From: Microbulbifer variabilis
Lineage (GTDB): Bacteria > Pseudomonadota > Gammaproteobacteria > Pseudomonadales > Cellvibrionaceae
Length of the DNA: 64,000 bases
Direction: 5' to 3'
Assembly: GCF_020524905.1 (NCBI RefSeq)
Contig: NZ_JAIVKI010000002.1
Coordinates: 434,001 to 498,000 of the forward strand
The first letter of the stretch is position 1. Every line of letters starts with the position of its first letter. The translations under genes were made by a program, and so were the position numbers. The notes under the pieces are model-generated. The model had not been told where the DNA came from, did no database searches, and saw nothing but the letters and a program-made list of their open reading frames with translations. Positions 8,674 through 17,807 of the stretch are shown piece after piece.

Positions 8674-10257
8674 CTAGCCCTGACAGCACATATACTGCGC
8701 GTAATAGTGACTGAGAAACTCCTCGAAAGAGCCTTTGTCTTCGGCCTCCACGCGCTTCTGTTTGAGTAAAGACTCCTCTGCCTCGCGCGAGAAATCCCGA
8801 ACCGAATCACTGTCGAGAGGGCGTTCGAGAAAATAGCGGCGGTGCTGCTCGGCTTTCTGCATAGCCCAGTGATAGAAGTTCAGGTTTTGCTCCCGCATTT
8901 CCGCCAGAATCTGCTGGGCCGGGGTCGCGATCTCTCCTTTGACCTTGGCTCGCTGTACACCTACGGCACCGCGGTACTGATCACCGCCCCAGGCGCTGTC
9001 GAGCAGCTCGGCCATGGCGTCCACCTCTCCGAGCAGCTGGACCGCCCACTCGCTGAGTTCCCTTTCGCTCCCATTACAGAGCAGTTTGAGGTTGGGTTCG
9101 TGGCCGCGATAGACGATGCGCTGTTGGTTTTCCTGGGTTGAGCGGTAATCGACTTCATCGGTCTCAGGGCTCTCTGTCAGCAGACAGTGCAGCAGGAAAC
9201 TGTCGATAAAGCGCATCTGTTGCGCATCAATGCCCAGCGGCATAAAGGGGTTTAGATCGAGGCAGCGCACCTCGATATATTCAACCCCGCGGTTGTTCAG
9301 CGCCGCCAGGGCGGTCTCGCCGCGCTTGGTGGGATTTTTCGGCCGGATCGGCGAATAGAATTCATTTTCGATTTGCAGGACTCCGGCGGAGAGCTGCTGA
9401 TATTGCCCATCGCGGTCCTTTACCCCGAGTTCGCTATAGGGGCCGTAGGGCCGGCTGATAGCGGAGCAGAGTGTGGACAGATAGCTGCGCAAGTTGTTGT
9501 AGCAAACCACCAGGGACTTTTGCACTTCGCTGTTGTAACCCAGGTCGCCCATACGCAGGGAAGTGGCGTGGGGAGCGTGCAGCGTGTGGCCGTCGCCGTT
9601 AAAGGTTTCAAGCTTATGCTGGCGCCCCTCCACAAAAGAGGAGCACACTGCAGGTGCAGCTCCGAACAGGTAGATCAGCAGCCAATAGTTGCGGCGGAAA
9701 TTGCGGATCAAGTCGAAGTAGCGGCGGGTTTTGAATTCGCACAGAGTTTCGTTGCTACCCTCAAACTCGTGCAGCCACAGCCAGAATTCATCCGGCAGGG
9801 AAAAGTTGTAGTGGATACCGGCAATGGTTTGCATGGCGCGGCCGTAGCGCAGACCGAGTCCCAACCGGTAAATGGTTTTCATGGTGCCGCTGTGGGAATT
9901 TCCATAGCGTGCCACCGGGATATCGCTGTCTGCTCCGATAACACAGGGCATGCTGTTAACCCACAGGCGTTCGTCCCCGATCTGGCTGTAGGTAAAGCGG
10001 TGAATGCGGTCGAGAATCCGCAGGGCCTCTTCAGGAGTGTTTACCGGTGGGGTAATAAATTCCAGCAGCGCCTCGGAAAAATCGGTGGTGATACTCTCGT
10101 GGGTCAGCGCTGAGCCCAGTGTCTGCGCGTGCGGTGTTTGCGCCAGGGTGCCGTCGTTAGCGACCCGCAGGCTCTCCTTTTCAATACCGCGGCGTATGCC
10201 TTTAAGCAGTTGCACGGGTTTGGCCTGGGACAGGGCGGCCAGGTGGGGAATGGGCAC
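8674..10257 (-). CDS. gshA: Glutamate-cysteine ligase (type 1)
   Basis: A 527-residue enzyme of glutathione synthesis that joins L-glutamate and L-cysteine with ATP. The length and the N-terminal motifs (GIRRGIEKESLRV, LTHESITTDFSEALLEFITPP) are those of the gammaproteobacterial type 1 family, as are HYNFSLPDEF and YIEVRCLDLNPF. There is no gshB in the window. The gene ends 60 bp before acpH, and the gene upstream is an unknown small protein on the same strand 81 bp away. Confidence 0.96.
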   Translation of the reverse strand: MPIPHLAALSQAKPVQLLKGIRRGIEKESLRVANDGTLAQTPHAQTLGSALTHESITTDFSEALLEFITPPVNTPEEALRILDRIHRFTYSQIGDERLWVNSMPCVIGADSDIPVARYGNSHSGTMKTIYRLGLGLRYGRAMQTIAGIHYNFSLPDEFWLWLHEFEGSNETLCEFKTRRYFDLIRNFRRNYWLLIYLFGAAPAVCSSFVEGRQHKLETFNGDGHTLHAPHATSLRMGDLGYNSEVQKSLVVCYNNLRSYLSTLCSAISRPYGPYSELGVKDRDGQYQQLSAGVLQIENEFYSPIRPKNPTKRGETALAALNNRGVEYIEVRCLDLNPFMPLGIDAQQMRFIDSFLLHCLLTESPETDEVDYRSTQENQQRIVYRGHEPNLKLLCNGSERELSEWAVQLLGEVDAMAELLDSAWGGDQYRGAVGVQRAKVKGEIATPAQQILAEMREQNLNFYHWAMQKAEQHRRYFLERPLDSDSVRDFSREAEESLLKQKRVEAEDKGSFEEFLSHYYAQYMCCQG

Positions 10258-10338
10258 TCGAATCTCCTTGGTACTACCGGAACTCTTTCTTCTTGTCGCC
10301 GTTGGGGCAACTTGTGCCGGTGCTAAAAGAATCTCCGC

Positions 10339-10770
10339 TCAGGCGGCAGACTCCGATTCCGATTTGTGCTCGCCGGGTTGTGCGGGCGTTTCATCCGGGG
10401 CTTGCGATGGCGCGACCTCAGGTGCCTGTTCCGGAGCTACTTCCGGTTGTGGTTGCGGTTCCAGTTCTGGGGGCTCTTCAGGCGGCATTTCCTCTGGTGC
10501 GCCTGGTTCGATTTCCGGATCTCCGGGCGTCGCGGATTGCTCACCCAGGGCTTCCTCCGGTATCGATGGCTGGGCCTTGATATTCAGCGCACACTGCAGC
10601 AGTTCGATGCGCAGGCTGACATCACGCGTATTGGCCTCGAACATCTGGTTGATAGCGATATCTTTATGTTCGCTGCGAAACAGTTTGTTGGGCTCGCGGC
10701 CATCGAGCCATTCGCCGCTTTTGCTCAGGAACTGTTGGTGCTGGTTGGTCAGCACATACACGTGACTCAT
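10339..10770 (-). CDS. Hypothetical protein with Pro/Glu-rich tail
   Basis: A 143-residue protein not assigned to a family. The first 75 residues look globular and conserved in style (MSHVYVLTNQHQQFLSKSGEWLDG, then FRSEHKDIAINQMFEANTRDVSLRIELL). The remainder is a low-complexity P/E/Q/A tail that ends in a short S/E/A-rich stretch. The ATG at 10770 is chosen over a TTG four codons upstream; neither has a clear ribosome site. There is no signal peptide, so it is probably cytosolic. It may be cotranscribed with gshA. Confidence 0.65.
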   Translation of the reverse strand: MSHVYVLTNQHQQFLSKSGEWLDGREPNKLFRSEHKDIAINQMFEANTRDVSLRIELLQCALNIKAQPSIPEEALGEQSATPGDPEIEPGAPEEMPPEEPPELEPQPQPEVAPEQAPEVAPSQAPDETPAQPGEHKSESESAA

Positions 10771-10911
10771 TGTGTTGGGCAACTTTGATGCTGTGACAGA
10801 AAGGCAGTTTAGCGACGGGTGCTTTGTGGCTCAAGAAGTCTGTGGGGGCGAAAGCGGCAAACGCCCGCCCCGAGGGGATAAGGCGGGCTGTTCGGGGCTT
10901 GTTAACGGGCC

Positions 10912-12165
10912 TCAGAGTGTTTGCAGCGGGTAGTTTTCGGGGTAAGGCAGGCGCGCACAGCCGCTGTCCACTGCGGCACGTGCCACTGCCGAGGCGACTT
11001 CCGGCAGCAGGCGCGGGTCTATGGGTTTGGGCAGGATATAACTTGGACCAAAACTCAGCTCCACTCCGCCGTAGCCCTCGCGCACCGAGTCCGGCACCGG
11101 CAGATGGGCGATCTTGCGGATGGCCTCAATCGCAGCCAGTTTCATCTCTTCGTTGATGCGCGCCGCCCGCACATCCAGTGCGCCGCGAAAAATAAAGGGG
11201 AAGCACAGTACATTGTTGACCTGGTTGGGGTAATCCGATCGCCCGGTAGCCATGATCAGGTCGTCGCGCACACTGTGGGCCAACTCCGGTTTAATCTCCG
11301 GGTTTGGATTCGAACAGGCGAACACCACCGGGTTTGGTGCCATGCGCTGCAGCTGCTCAGCGGAAAGCAGGTCTGGGCCGGATACGCCGAGGAAAACATC
11401 GGCGCCGGTGATGGCGTCATCGAGGGTGCGCATATCGGTATCCCGCGCCCACTCGCCCTTATAAGCATTGATATCGGTGCGGCCTGAGTGAATTACCCCG
11501 CGGCTGTCGACCATGGTGATCTGGTCTTTGCGCGCGCCGGCGGCCAGAAGTAATTTACAGCAGGCGGTGGCGGCAGCACCCGCTCCCAGGCACACCATGC
11601 GCACGTCACTGATTTTCTTACCCTGGATCTCCAGGGCATTGAGCATACCGGCGACCGTCACAATCGCGGTGCCGTGCTGGTCGTCGTGGAATACCGGTAC
11701 CGGGCAGCGCTCGATCAATGCCTCTTCTATATGAAAGCATTCAGGCGCCTTGATATCTTCGAGATTGATGCCGCCGAAGGTATTGGCGATGGCGGCGACA
11801 GTCTGAATAAACTGCTCCGGGCTGTTGACGTCCACCTCGATATCCACCGAGTTGATATCAGCGAAGCGCTTGAACAGAAGCGACTTGCCCTCCATCACCG
11901 GCTTAGAGGCCAGCGGGCCCAGGTTACCGAGGCCGAGGATGGCGCTGCCGTTGGATATGACCGCCACCAGGTTGCCCTTGCCGGTATAGAGGTAAGCGGT
12001 CTCGGGGTCCTTGGCAATTTCGCGCACCGGTTCCGCTACGCCGGGACTGTAGGCCAGCGACAGGTCTTCCTGGGTCTCGGCAGGGGTGGTCAGCTCGACT
12101 GAAAGTTTGCCGGGGCTGGGGAGCGCGTGGTAATCGAGCGCTGCCTGGCGCAATGAATCCGTCAT
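10912..12165 (-). CDS. Malic enzyme, short form (oxaloacetate-decarboxylating)
   Basis: A 417-residue NAD(P)-dependent malic enzyme converting malate to pyruvate and CO2. It has the malic N-terminal domain ([52 protein letters not shown]), the metal site stretch [12 protein letters not shown] and the NAD-binding domain ([20 protein letters not shown]). It lacks the phosphotransacetylase-like C-terminal domain of MaeB, so it belongs to the short form. The ATG at 12165 gives the usual family start ([13 protein letters not shown]); the upstream in-frame TTG would add 32 atypical residues. Cofactor preference cannot be read with confidence. Confidence 0.93.
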   Translation of the reverse strand: MTDSLRQAALDYHALPSPGKLSVELTTPAETQEDLSLAYSPGVAEPVREIAKDPETAYLYTGKGNLVAVISNGSAILGLGNLGPLASKPVMEGKSLLFKRFADINSVDIEVDVNSPEQFIQTVAAIANTFGGINLEDIKAPECFHIEEALIERCPVPVFHDDQHGTAIVTVAGMLNALEIQGKKISDVRMVCLGAGAAATACCKLLLAAGARKDQITMVDSRGVIHSGRTDINAYKGEWARDTDMRTLDDAITGADVFLGVSGPDLLSAEQLQRMAPNPVVFACSNPNPEIKPELAHSVRDDLIMATGRSDYPNQVNNVLCFPFIFRGALDVRAARINEEMKLAAIEAIRKIAHLPVPDSVREGYGGVELSFGPSYILPKPIDPRLLPEVASAVARAAVDSGCARLPYPENYPLQTL

Positions 12166-12518
12166 TTGGGGGCTGTTCTCTCGAAAACGGGGGGTAACAC
12201 CTGCGGCGTCATCCCGGTTACTGCGGGCCTTAGAGAATAACCGAGGGGCGCTTGTGCTCACAAGCTCGCAGGGGCAATGGAATGGGTATTTATTACTATT
12301 TTGCCCTTAACAACTGGCCAATTTCAGGATGATCAGCCGTCAAGAATCTATTTTTAAGGATAATTTTACTGCTAATAACGAATATATTAAGCGATACAAA
12401 TCGATTTTTCCCCGGCGCCCCAGAGTTGTGCAGATAGGCAAGTTTCGGGCACAAAAAAGGCGCCGAGGAAAATTCCAGGGCGCCCCTTCCGAGGCACCGC
12501 AGTGCCTCGCTATTCGGA
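12166..12518. other. Intergenic region, malic enzyme / rpmE
   Basis: 353 bp without a gene. The right part (12453-12509) holds the rpmE terminator. The middle is AT-rich (about 12290-12400) and must include the malic enzyme promoter region. I see no other structure. Confidence 0.5.
12453..12509 (-). terminator. Tandem hairpins terminating rpmE
   Basis: Reading on the minus strand, the first stem is CGAGGCAC/GTGCCTCG (12490-12509, 4-nt loop). A second stem with GGCGCC arms (12479-12484 and 12459-12464) follows and runs into six T (12453-12458). It begins about 10 bp after the rpmE stop. Confidence 0.8.
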
Positions 12519-12731
12519 TTACTTGCCGATGCGGCTGCCGAAACGCTTCTTGAAGCGGTCCACGCGTCCACCGGTAGTTGCCTGCTTCTGCTTGCCGGTG
12601 TAGAAGGGGTGGCACTGGGAGCAGACATCGATCTGCAGGTCTTTGCCCAGAGTGGAGCGGGTCTTAACAACATTGCCGCAGGAACAAGTGGCAGTGATGT
12701 CGGTGTAGTTAGGATGGATATCTGCTTTCAT
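12519..12731 (-). CDS. rpmE: 50S ribosomal protein L31, zinc-binding type
   Basis: A 70-residue ribosomal protein. [20 protein letters not shown] and [15 protein letters not shown] are diagnostic. Cys16, Cys18, Cys37 and Cys40 form the zinc ribbon, so this is the C+ paralogue rather than the zinc-free RpmE2. AAAGAGG lies just upstream of the ATG. It precedes priA in the Pseudomonas order, but here the regulator/membrane pair lies between the two. Confidence 0.97.
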   Translation of the reverse strand: MKADIHPNYTDITATCSCGNVVKTRSTLGKDLQIDVCSQCHPFYTGKQKQATTGGRVDRFKKRFGSRIGK

Positions 12732-12888
12732 GATGGCCTCTTTCCGAAACCGCCACCCGATCTGTTGCCGGGCACGGCATCGTCGTTGGAGCAGGAACCG
12801 GATTGGTTCCAGGCTGATTAAAAAGTCGGCGCATACTATCAGATTAGCGCCGGGGTTCAAGCCCAAATGCCGTGCCCCAATGGTCGCA

Positions 12889-13188
12889 TTAGTCTACAGG
12901 GGCGATGAGCTGCCGCAGGGCTTGCAGGTGCTTATTTAGTGCCTCTCGCCCGGTCGCAGTGAGGCGATACCAGGTGATGGGTTTGCGCTCTACAAAGTCT
13001 TTGCGCAGGGCGATATAGCCCTGCTCTTCCAGACGACGCAGCTGGGCGCCGAGGTTGCCATCGGTCACCTGCAGCTGTTCCTTGAAGCGGGAGAAACTGA
13101 TTTCCTCATACTTTGCCAGCATCACACTGATCGCGAGGCGCACCCGGTGTTCGAGTACCGGGTCCAGCTCCGTAAGGGCTTTCATCAT
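12889..13188 (-). CDS. Small winged-helix transcriptional regulator
   Basis: A 99-residue single-domain regulator of the MarR/ArsR-like DUF-type winged-helix group (HTH about 18-60: [20 protein letters not shown]...[19 protein letters not shown], wing [20 protein letters not shown]). This type usually represses its own operon. Its ATG overlaps the stop of the upstream membrane-protein gene (ATGA), so they form a two-gene operon whose promoter carries the double operator at 13771-13824. No ligand-binding or redox residues are evident. Confidence 0.85.
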   Translation of the reverse strand: MMKALTELDPVLEHRVRLAISVMLAKYEEISFSRFKEQLQVTDGNLGAQLRRLEEQGYIALRKDFVERKPITWYRLTATGREALNKHLQALRQLIAPVD

Positions 13189-13751
13189 GCCGCTCCACTA
13201 GTTTGCTTGGCCCGCTGTACCAAGCCGGTCCACAGGAGTCCAAAGCCGATCACCAGGCCAGTCAGTGCCCACGCATAGGGTGGTGTCAGTAAAACCATCA
13301 GCAAGTAACTGGCCAACATCAGCATGCCGCTATAGATGAGCGGGCGGACCAGGTGAATGCCGGCGAGGCTATAAGACACCCCTCCCAAAAGTAGGAATAA
13401 CTCCGGGCCTGCAGCTCCGGGCTTGACGATCATGGTGGCCAAAACCAACAGGAAGCCTATTCCGGTCACCAGCCAGTGCCAGCCAAATTTGCGACCAAAG
13501 CTGCTGTTATTAATACCCTCGCGACGTGCCGTGCGCTCACCCAGCCACCAACTGAACAGGCCACCGGCGGTGCTCGCCACCAGGAAGTAATACACGGTGA
13601 TTTGCGGGGCCAGGTCCGCCGAGGCAAATCCTATAAAAATCAAAAGCCCCCACAAGAAATAGAGTGACGGAATACCGCCCTCGGCTTCGTTGCCGCGCAC
13701 GGCATCGCTGACAAAATCCAGGCTGTCTTTGAGTTTTTCCACATCGGTCAT
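13185..13751 (-). CDS. Polytopic membrane protein paired with the winged-helix regulator
   Basis: A 188-residue inner-membrane protein with about five to six hydrophobic segments (about 28-45, 50-70, 91-110, 114-132, 138-175) after a short acidic cytoplasmic N terminus. I do not recognise a named family; membrane proteins of this type often sit directly before a small PadR/MarR-like regulator. AAGGAAG lies upstream of the ATG. It is first gene of the operon under the 13.8-kb operators. Its role is unknown. Confidence 0.75.
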   Translation of the reverse strand: MTDVEKLKDSLDFVSDAVRGNEAEGGIPSLYFLWGLLIFIGFASADLAPQITVYYFLVASTAGGLFSWWLGERTARREGINNSSFGRKFGWHWLVTGIGFLLVLATMIVKPGAAGPELFLLLGGVSYSLAGIHLVRPLIYSGMLMLASYLLMVLLTPPYAWALTGLVIGFGLLWTGLVQRAKQTSGAA

Positions 13752-13770
13752 GGCTGTCTTCCTTGCTAAA

Positions 13771-13824
13771 TTAGAGCACTCTAAATGTTAGAGTTGATTT
13801 GTAGAGTACTCTGAATTTCAGAGT
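13771..13824. promoter_or_regulatory. Double palindromic operator, probable site of the winged-helix regulator
   Basis: Two 17-bp sites lie 30 bp apart, centre to centre. Site 1 is ACTCTAA-ATG-TTAGAGT (13778-13794) and site 2 is ACTCTGA-ATT-TCAGAGT (13808-13824). The single-base difference is matched in both arms (A/T pair versus G/C pair). Each is preceded by another half-site, giving overlapping palindromes (TTAGAG-CA-CTCTAA at 13771-13784; AGAGTACTCT at 13803-13812). The array lies 20-73 bp upstream of the membrane-protein/regulator operon and before priA. Confidence 0.7.
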
Positions 13825-13906
13825 ATGCAAGTAAATTTTGCTGTCTCTGTACCTTACTGTGGCAGCCAGTACACTAGCGCCTTTTCAAGAGCGCATTGGG
13901 GGCGGG

Positions 13907-16132
13907 GTGCAACAGACGGTACCACAGACAGTACAGCAGGGGATCATCCTAAGGTTGGCGGTGCCCGTGCCACTGCGGCGTCTCTTCGACTACCTGCCCC
14001 CGGAGGGCTTTGATCCCGCCGAATTGAAACCCGGTCAGCGTTTGTGGGTACCTTTTGCTGGACGAAAATTAGTAGCCGTGTTGGTGGATATCGTGCGGGA
14101 GTCGCCGCAGGCACAGCTAAAGCCGGCGCAGGAATTGCTCGATAATGCCGCCTTGTTTGATAGTGGTGCGCGCAAATTCCTCAACTGGATCGCCGATTAT
14201 TATCAGGCCCCGGTTGGAGAGGTTTACGCAGCCGCCCTACCCGCCGCACTGCGCAAGGGCAAGCCCGCCGATCACTGGGCCGAGCAGTGGTTGCAACTGA
14301 CTACCGAGGGCAAGGGGTTACCGGAATCTGCACTGGCGCGAGCGCCCAAGCAGCAGGCTCTGTTGCAACAGTTGCTGCGCGCCGGCCCGCAGAGTCGAAC
14401 TCATCTGAAAGCCCAAGGCCATACTCCAGCGGTGATTCGCGCTTTGCAGGAGCGCCATCTGGTGGAGTGGGTCTCGGGCCCTACGGTGCCGCCGCCCATG
14501 CCGGCAGCGGAGGCCACTCCGCCACCGCAGCTAAACAGTGAACAGCAGCAGGTGCTCGAAGCGGTGGATTGCAATCGCTTTTCTGCCACCCTGTTGGAAG
14601 GCACTACAGGCAGTGGCAAGACCGAGGTCTACCTGCGTTTAATGGAGCGAGTACTGGCCGAGGGGCGCCAGGCCTTGCTGTTGGTGCCGGAAATCGGTCT
14701 TACTCCGCAGACTCTGCGACGCATCGCCGCGCGCTTTCCCGAACACAGTATCGCCGCCCTGCACTCGGGACTGGCCGAGGGCGAGCGCGCCCAGTCGTGG
14801 CTCGCTGCAGCCGGGGGCCAGGCAGATATTGTCATAGGTACCCGTTCGGCGATTATGACGCCACTGCCGAGGCTCGGCGTGGTGTTGGTGGATGAAGAGC
14901 ACGACGCTTCGTTTAAACAGCAGGATGGGGTGCGTTACTCCGCTCGCGACCTGGCGGTGGTACTGGCGCGCAACAGCAATGTGCCGGTGTTACTGGGTTC
15001 CGCTACTCCCTCCTTGGAAACCTTGTACAACGCCCTTAATGGCCGCTATCAACACTTGCGTATGCGCCAGCGCGCAGGCGAGGCGCGTCCACCGCAGATC
15101 CATGTGGTGCCGACCCTGCGCGAGCCCTTAGAAGAAGGCTTTTCGCCACTGGTTCTGCGGCATATCGGCGAGACCCTGGCCCGTGGGGAACAAGTGCTGG
15201 TGTTTATTAACCGGCGTGGGTTTGCGCCGGCGCTCAACTGCGATGATTGCGGTTGGATCGCAGACTGTCTGCACTGTTCCAGCAAGCTCACTATGCATAG
15301 GCGCCAACGCCAATTGCGCTGTCACCATTGCGACTATCGCCGTCCTATGGTGGATAGTTGCCCGCAGTGCCACAGCCGTTCCATCTCCGCCTTGGGAGGC
15401 GGCACGGAGCGGAGTGAAGAACTGTTGGTGCGGCGCTTTGCCGATTACCCGGTAATCCGCGTCGACCGCGATACCACCACCAGCAAGCAGGCGCTGGACC
15501 GCTTACTGGCGCCGGCCCGCGATGGCGAGCCCTGCCTGCTGCTGGGCACCCAGATGCTGGCCAAGGGGCACCATCTGCCAAGGGTGACCCTGGTTGTGAT
15601 CCAGGATGCCGATGGCGGTCTGTTCAGTGCCGATTTTCGTGCCCCTGAGCGCACAGGCCAATTACTGGAGCAGGTGGCTGGTCGCGCCGGGCGTGGCAGT
15701 TTGAGTGGCCGCGTATTGGTACAGAGCCGCTTCCCGGAGCACCCGCTGCTGCAGATGTTGCTGGAAAAAGGCTATGGGACTTTTGCGCGCCAGTTGCTGC
15801 GCGATCGTGCGGTGGCGCAGCTGCCCCCCACCCATGCCATGGCATTGGTGCGAGCCGAGTGTGAAGAACCCACCTGGGCCGAGGAGTTTCTGCACAATGC
15901 CCGTTTGTTTATGCAATCCCTTGTGCCACCTTCGCCTCAATTGCAATACCTGGGGCCGGTACCGGCACTGCTGGAGCGTAAATCTGGGCGCTACCGTTTT
16001 TATGTACAGGTGACCGCGCAAAATCGCGCGCAGTTACAACCCCTGTTGGCCCGGGTATGCGCCTGGGCAGAGGGCAATAAGAATCGCCGTTTGCGCTGGG
16101 CGGTGGATATGGATGCGCAGGAATTGTCGTGA
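13907..16132 (+). CDS. priA: Primosomal replication helicase PriA
   Basis: A 741-residue superfamily 2 helicase that restarts stalled forks. Order: N-terminal 3'-DNA-binding region (ILRLAVPVPLRRLFDYLPPEGF), Walker A GTTGSGKTEVY, DEEH box, then the zinc-binding insertion with eight Cys (CDDCGWIADCLHCSS and CHHCDYRRPMVDSCPQC), then helicase C-terminal motifs (GTQMLAKGHHLPRVTLV, GRAGR). The GTG at 13907 fits the family length and has G-rich sequence upstream; a TTG further upstream (13838) would add 23 non-conserved residues and run into the operator array. argS, which I recall following priA in Pseudomonas, is not here. Confidence 0.95.
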   Translation: MQQTVPQTVQQGIILRLAVPVPLRRLFDYLPPEGFDPAELKPGQRLWVPFAGRKLVAVLVDIVRESPQAQLKPAQELLDNAALFDSGARKFLNWIADYYQAPVGEVYAAALPAALRKGKPADHWAEQWLQLTTEGKGLPESALARAPKQQALLQQLLRAGPQSRTHLKAQGHTPAVIRALQERHLVEWVSGPTVPPPMPAAEATPPPQLNSEQQQVLEAVDCNRFSATLLEGTTGSGKTEVYLRLMERVLAEGRQALLLVPEIGLTPQTLRRIAARFPEHSIAALHSGLAEGERAQSWLAAAGGQADIVIGTRSAIMTPLPRLGVVLVDEEHDASFKQQDGVRYSARDLAVVLARNSNVPVLLGSATPSLETLYNALNGRYQHLRMRQRAGEARPPQIHVVPTLREPLEEGFSPLVLRHIGETLARGEQVLVFINRRGFAPALNCDDCGWIADCLHCSSKLTMHRRQRQLRCHHCDYRRPMVDSCPQCHSRSISALGGGTERSEELLVRRFADYPVIRVDRDTTTSKQALDRLLAPARDGEPCLLLGTQMLAKGHHLPRVTLVVIQDADGGLFSADFRAPERTGQLLEQVAGRAGRGSLSGRVLVQSRFPEHPLLQMLLEKGYGTFARQLLRDRAVAQLPPTHAMALVRAECEEPTWAEEFLHNARLFMQSLVPPSPQLQYLGPVPALLERKSGRYRFYVQVTAQNRAQLQPLLARVCAWAEGNKNRRLRWAVDMDAQELS

Positions 16133-16214
16133 ATTTTGCGGGAGAACAATGCGTGCGGGGAAATTGGCAGTACAATTCGCCCGCTGAACAGACTATCCAG
16201 GGAAGAATTCCGCA

Positions 16215-16775
16215 ATGAGCCGTCGCAACACCAAACGTCGCAGCAAAAGCTCCTCAGGCAAGCCCGCATGGGTGTGGTTTGTACTGGGTAATGCCGTGGG
16301 TGGTTTTACGGTGTTCTTGCTGCTGCAGTTCGGTATGGCCGGCAATGGCAAAGGCGCTGTTGGCGACAGGACTCCATCAGCCAAGCCGGTGGCGCAGGCG
16401 CCGTCCGAACCGCGTTTTGATTTCTACACCATGCTCAAGGAAAACGAAGTCTCGGTACCGCCACCCAAGGTGGCCAGGCCGGCCATTCGCGGAGAGTCTT
16501 CTTCCAGTAAACAGAGTACTGCCGAGAAGGCTAAGGCGCAGGTATATATCCTGCAGGCCGCCTCCTTCCGCGAAGCGGCGGAAGCCGAGCGTCTGCGCGC
16601 CCAGCTCACCCTGGCCAATCTGGATGTCAAAGTGGAATCTGCCAGCGATAGTCGCGGCACTTGGCACCGCGTCCTGGTCGGCCCCTTCGACAACCGCTCG
16701 CGTATGGCCAAAGCCCGCCAGGTCTTGGCAGAGCATCGCTTAATGCCGCTGGTATTGAAGCGCCCCGCTAATTAA
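16215..16775 (+). CDS. SPOR-domain membrane protein (FtsN-like)
   Basis: A 186-residue bitopic protein: basic cytoplasmic head (RRNTKRRSKSSSGK), one membrane helix about 19-41 (WVWFVLGNAVGGFTVFLLL), Pro/Ser-rich linker, then a SPOR domain about 108-183 (YILQAASFREAAEAERLRAQL...VLVGPF) that binds denuded septal peptidoglycan. It is positioned between priA and hslV as in Pseudomonas, where the same neighbour is a SPOR protein. It lies 82 bp after priA. It may take part in division or cell-wall remodelling; whether it is the functional FtsN cannot be told. Confidence 0.88.
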   Translation: MSRRNTKRRSKSSSGKPAWVWFVLGNAVGGFTVFLLLQFGMAGNGKGAVGDRTPSAKPVAQAPSEPRFDFYTMLKENEVSVPPPKVARPAIRGESSSSKQSTAEKAKAQVYILQAASFREAAEAERLRAQLTLANLDVKVESASDSRGTWHRVLVGPFDNRSRMAKARQVLAEHRLMPLVLKRPAN

Positions 16776-16776
16776 A

Positions 16777-17058
16777 TCAGACGTCGGATCCCCCGTCCGG
16801 CGCCGCCAGCTTGCCCAGTAGCTTTTTGATTGCTGGTCTGATCAGCGGCGGCAATCCCAGTGAAATGATCCAGGCCAGTAACCAGGCGCGGCCCCATATT
16901 GGCAGAAATCCGCTACTGAAACCCTGATGGGAGTAGGTAATAGCCCCGGAAATCACCCCAGACATCAAGCAGGTCATAACGAGAGTGAAAAGTAGTTTGA
17001 AGTAGCGGGAGGGAAGGAGAGCCAAGAGGCGGATCCGCAATGGATGACGGGTTTTCAT
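16777..17058 (-). CDS. DUF2798 small membrane protein
   Basis: A 93-residue protein with two membrane helices (about 20-43 and 53-75) separated by a short loop: YFKLLFTLVMTCLMSGVISGAITY, then GRAWLLAWIISLGLPPLIRP. This hairpin pattern is that of DUF2798 proteins, of unknown function. It is convergent with the SPOR gene (one base between stops) and divergent from hslV. Confidence 0.75.
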   Translation of the reverse strand: MKTRHPLRIRLLALLPSRYFKLLFTLVMTCLMSGVISGAITYSHQGFSSGFLPIWGRAWLLAWIISLGLPPLIRPAIKKLLGKLAAPDGGSDV

Positions 17059-17191
17059 TATAGCAATTGGCCCTTCTCTTATTGAAAACGGCGCGTCCCG
17101 TCCTCACTTATCTAATCTGACTAAATTTCCCGGCGCGCAAGGCAACATGTCTCGCGCAGCTAGAGCACACGCGTAATCCGAGAGGTCTCCA

Positions 17192-17731
17192 TTGGAACAG
17201 TATCGCGGTACCACCATTTTATCCTGTCGCCGCAACGGCAAAGTTGTGATTGGCGGCGACGGCCAGGTGTCCCTGGGCAACACCATTATGAAAGGCAATG
17301 CACGCAAGGTGCGCCGTCTGTACAGAGATAAGGTTATCGCCGGTTTTGCCGGTGGCACCGCCGACGCCTTCACTCTGTTTGAGCGTTTTGAAGCGAAACT
17401 GGAAGCCCATGGTGGTCAGTTGACCCGCGCCGCGGTAGAACTGGCCAAAGATTGGCGCACAGACCGTGCCCTGCGCCGTCTGGAAGCTCTGTTAGCAGTG
17501 GCGGATGCCAGTGCCAGCCTGATTGTGACCGGTAATGGCGATGTGATTCAGCCGGAGGATGATCTGATTGCTATCGGCTCCGGTGGGCCCTTCGCCCAAT
17601 CTGCAGCGCGGGCGCTGCTCGACAATACCGATATGGACGCGCGCTCCATCGTCGAACAGGGCTTGAAAATTGCCGGCGATATCTGCGTCTACACCAACCA
17701 CAACAACACCATCGAAGAATTGACCTACTGA
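17192..17731 (+). CDS. hslV: ATP-dependent protease subunit HslV
   Basis: A 179-residue proteasome-like peptidase subunit that assembles as two hexamers and is driven by HslU. Start is TTG with AGAGG upstream. A six-residue propeptide (MEQYRG) must be removed to expose the catalytic Thr7 ([11 protein letters not shown]); many HslV have only Met before it. [28 protein letters not shown] and [11 protein letters not shown] are family hallmarks. It lies 76 bp upstream of hslU in one operon. Confidence 0.95.
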   Translation: MEQYRGTTILSCRRNGKVVIGGDGQVSLGNTIMKGNARKVRRLYRDKVIAGFAGGTADAFTLFERFEAKLEAHGGQLTRAAVELAKDWRTDRALRRLEALLAVADASASLIVTGNGDVIQPEDDLIAIGSGGPFAQSAARALLDNTDMDARSIVEQGLKIAGDICVYTNHNNTIEELTY

Positions 17732-17807
17732 CCGGGTGCTCTCAGAAGTAGCGCCTGAGTCCGGCGGGCCACAACCTGGCCCGCACAACCGTTTTGCAGG
17801 AATTTGT

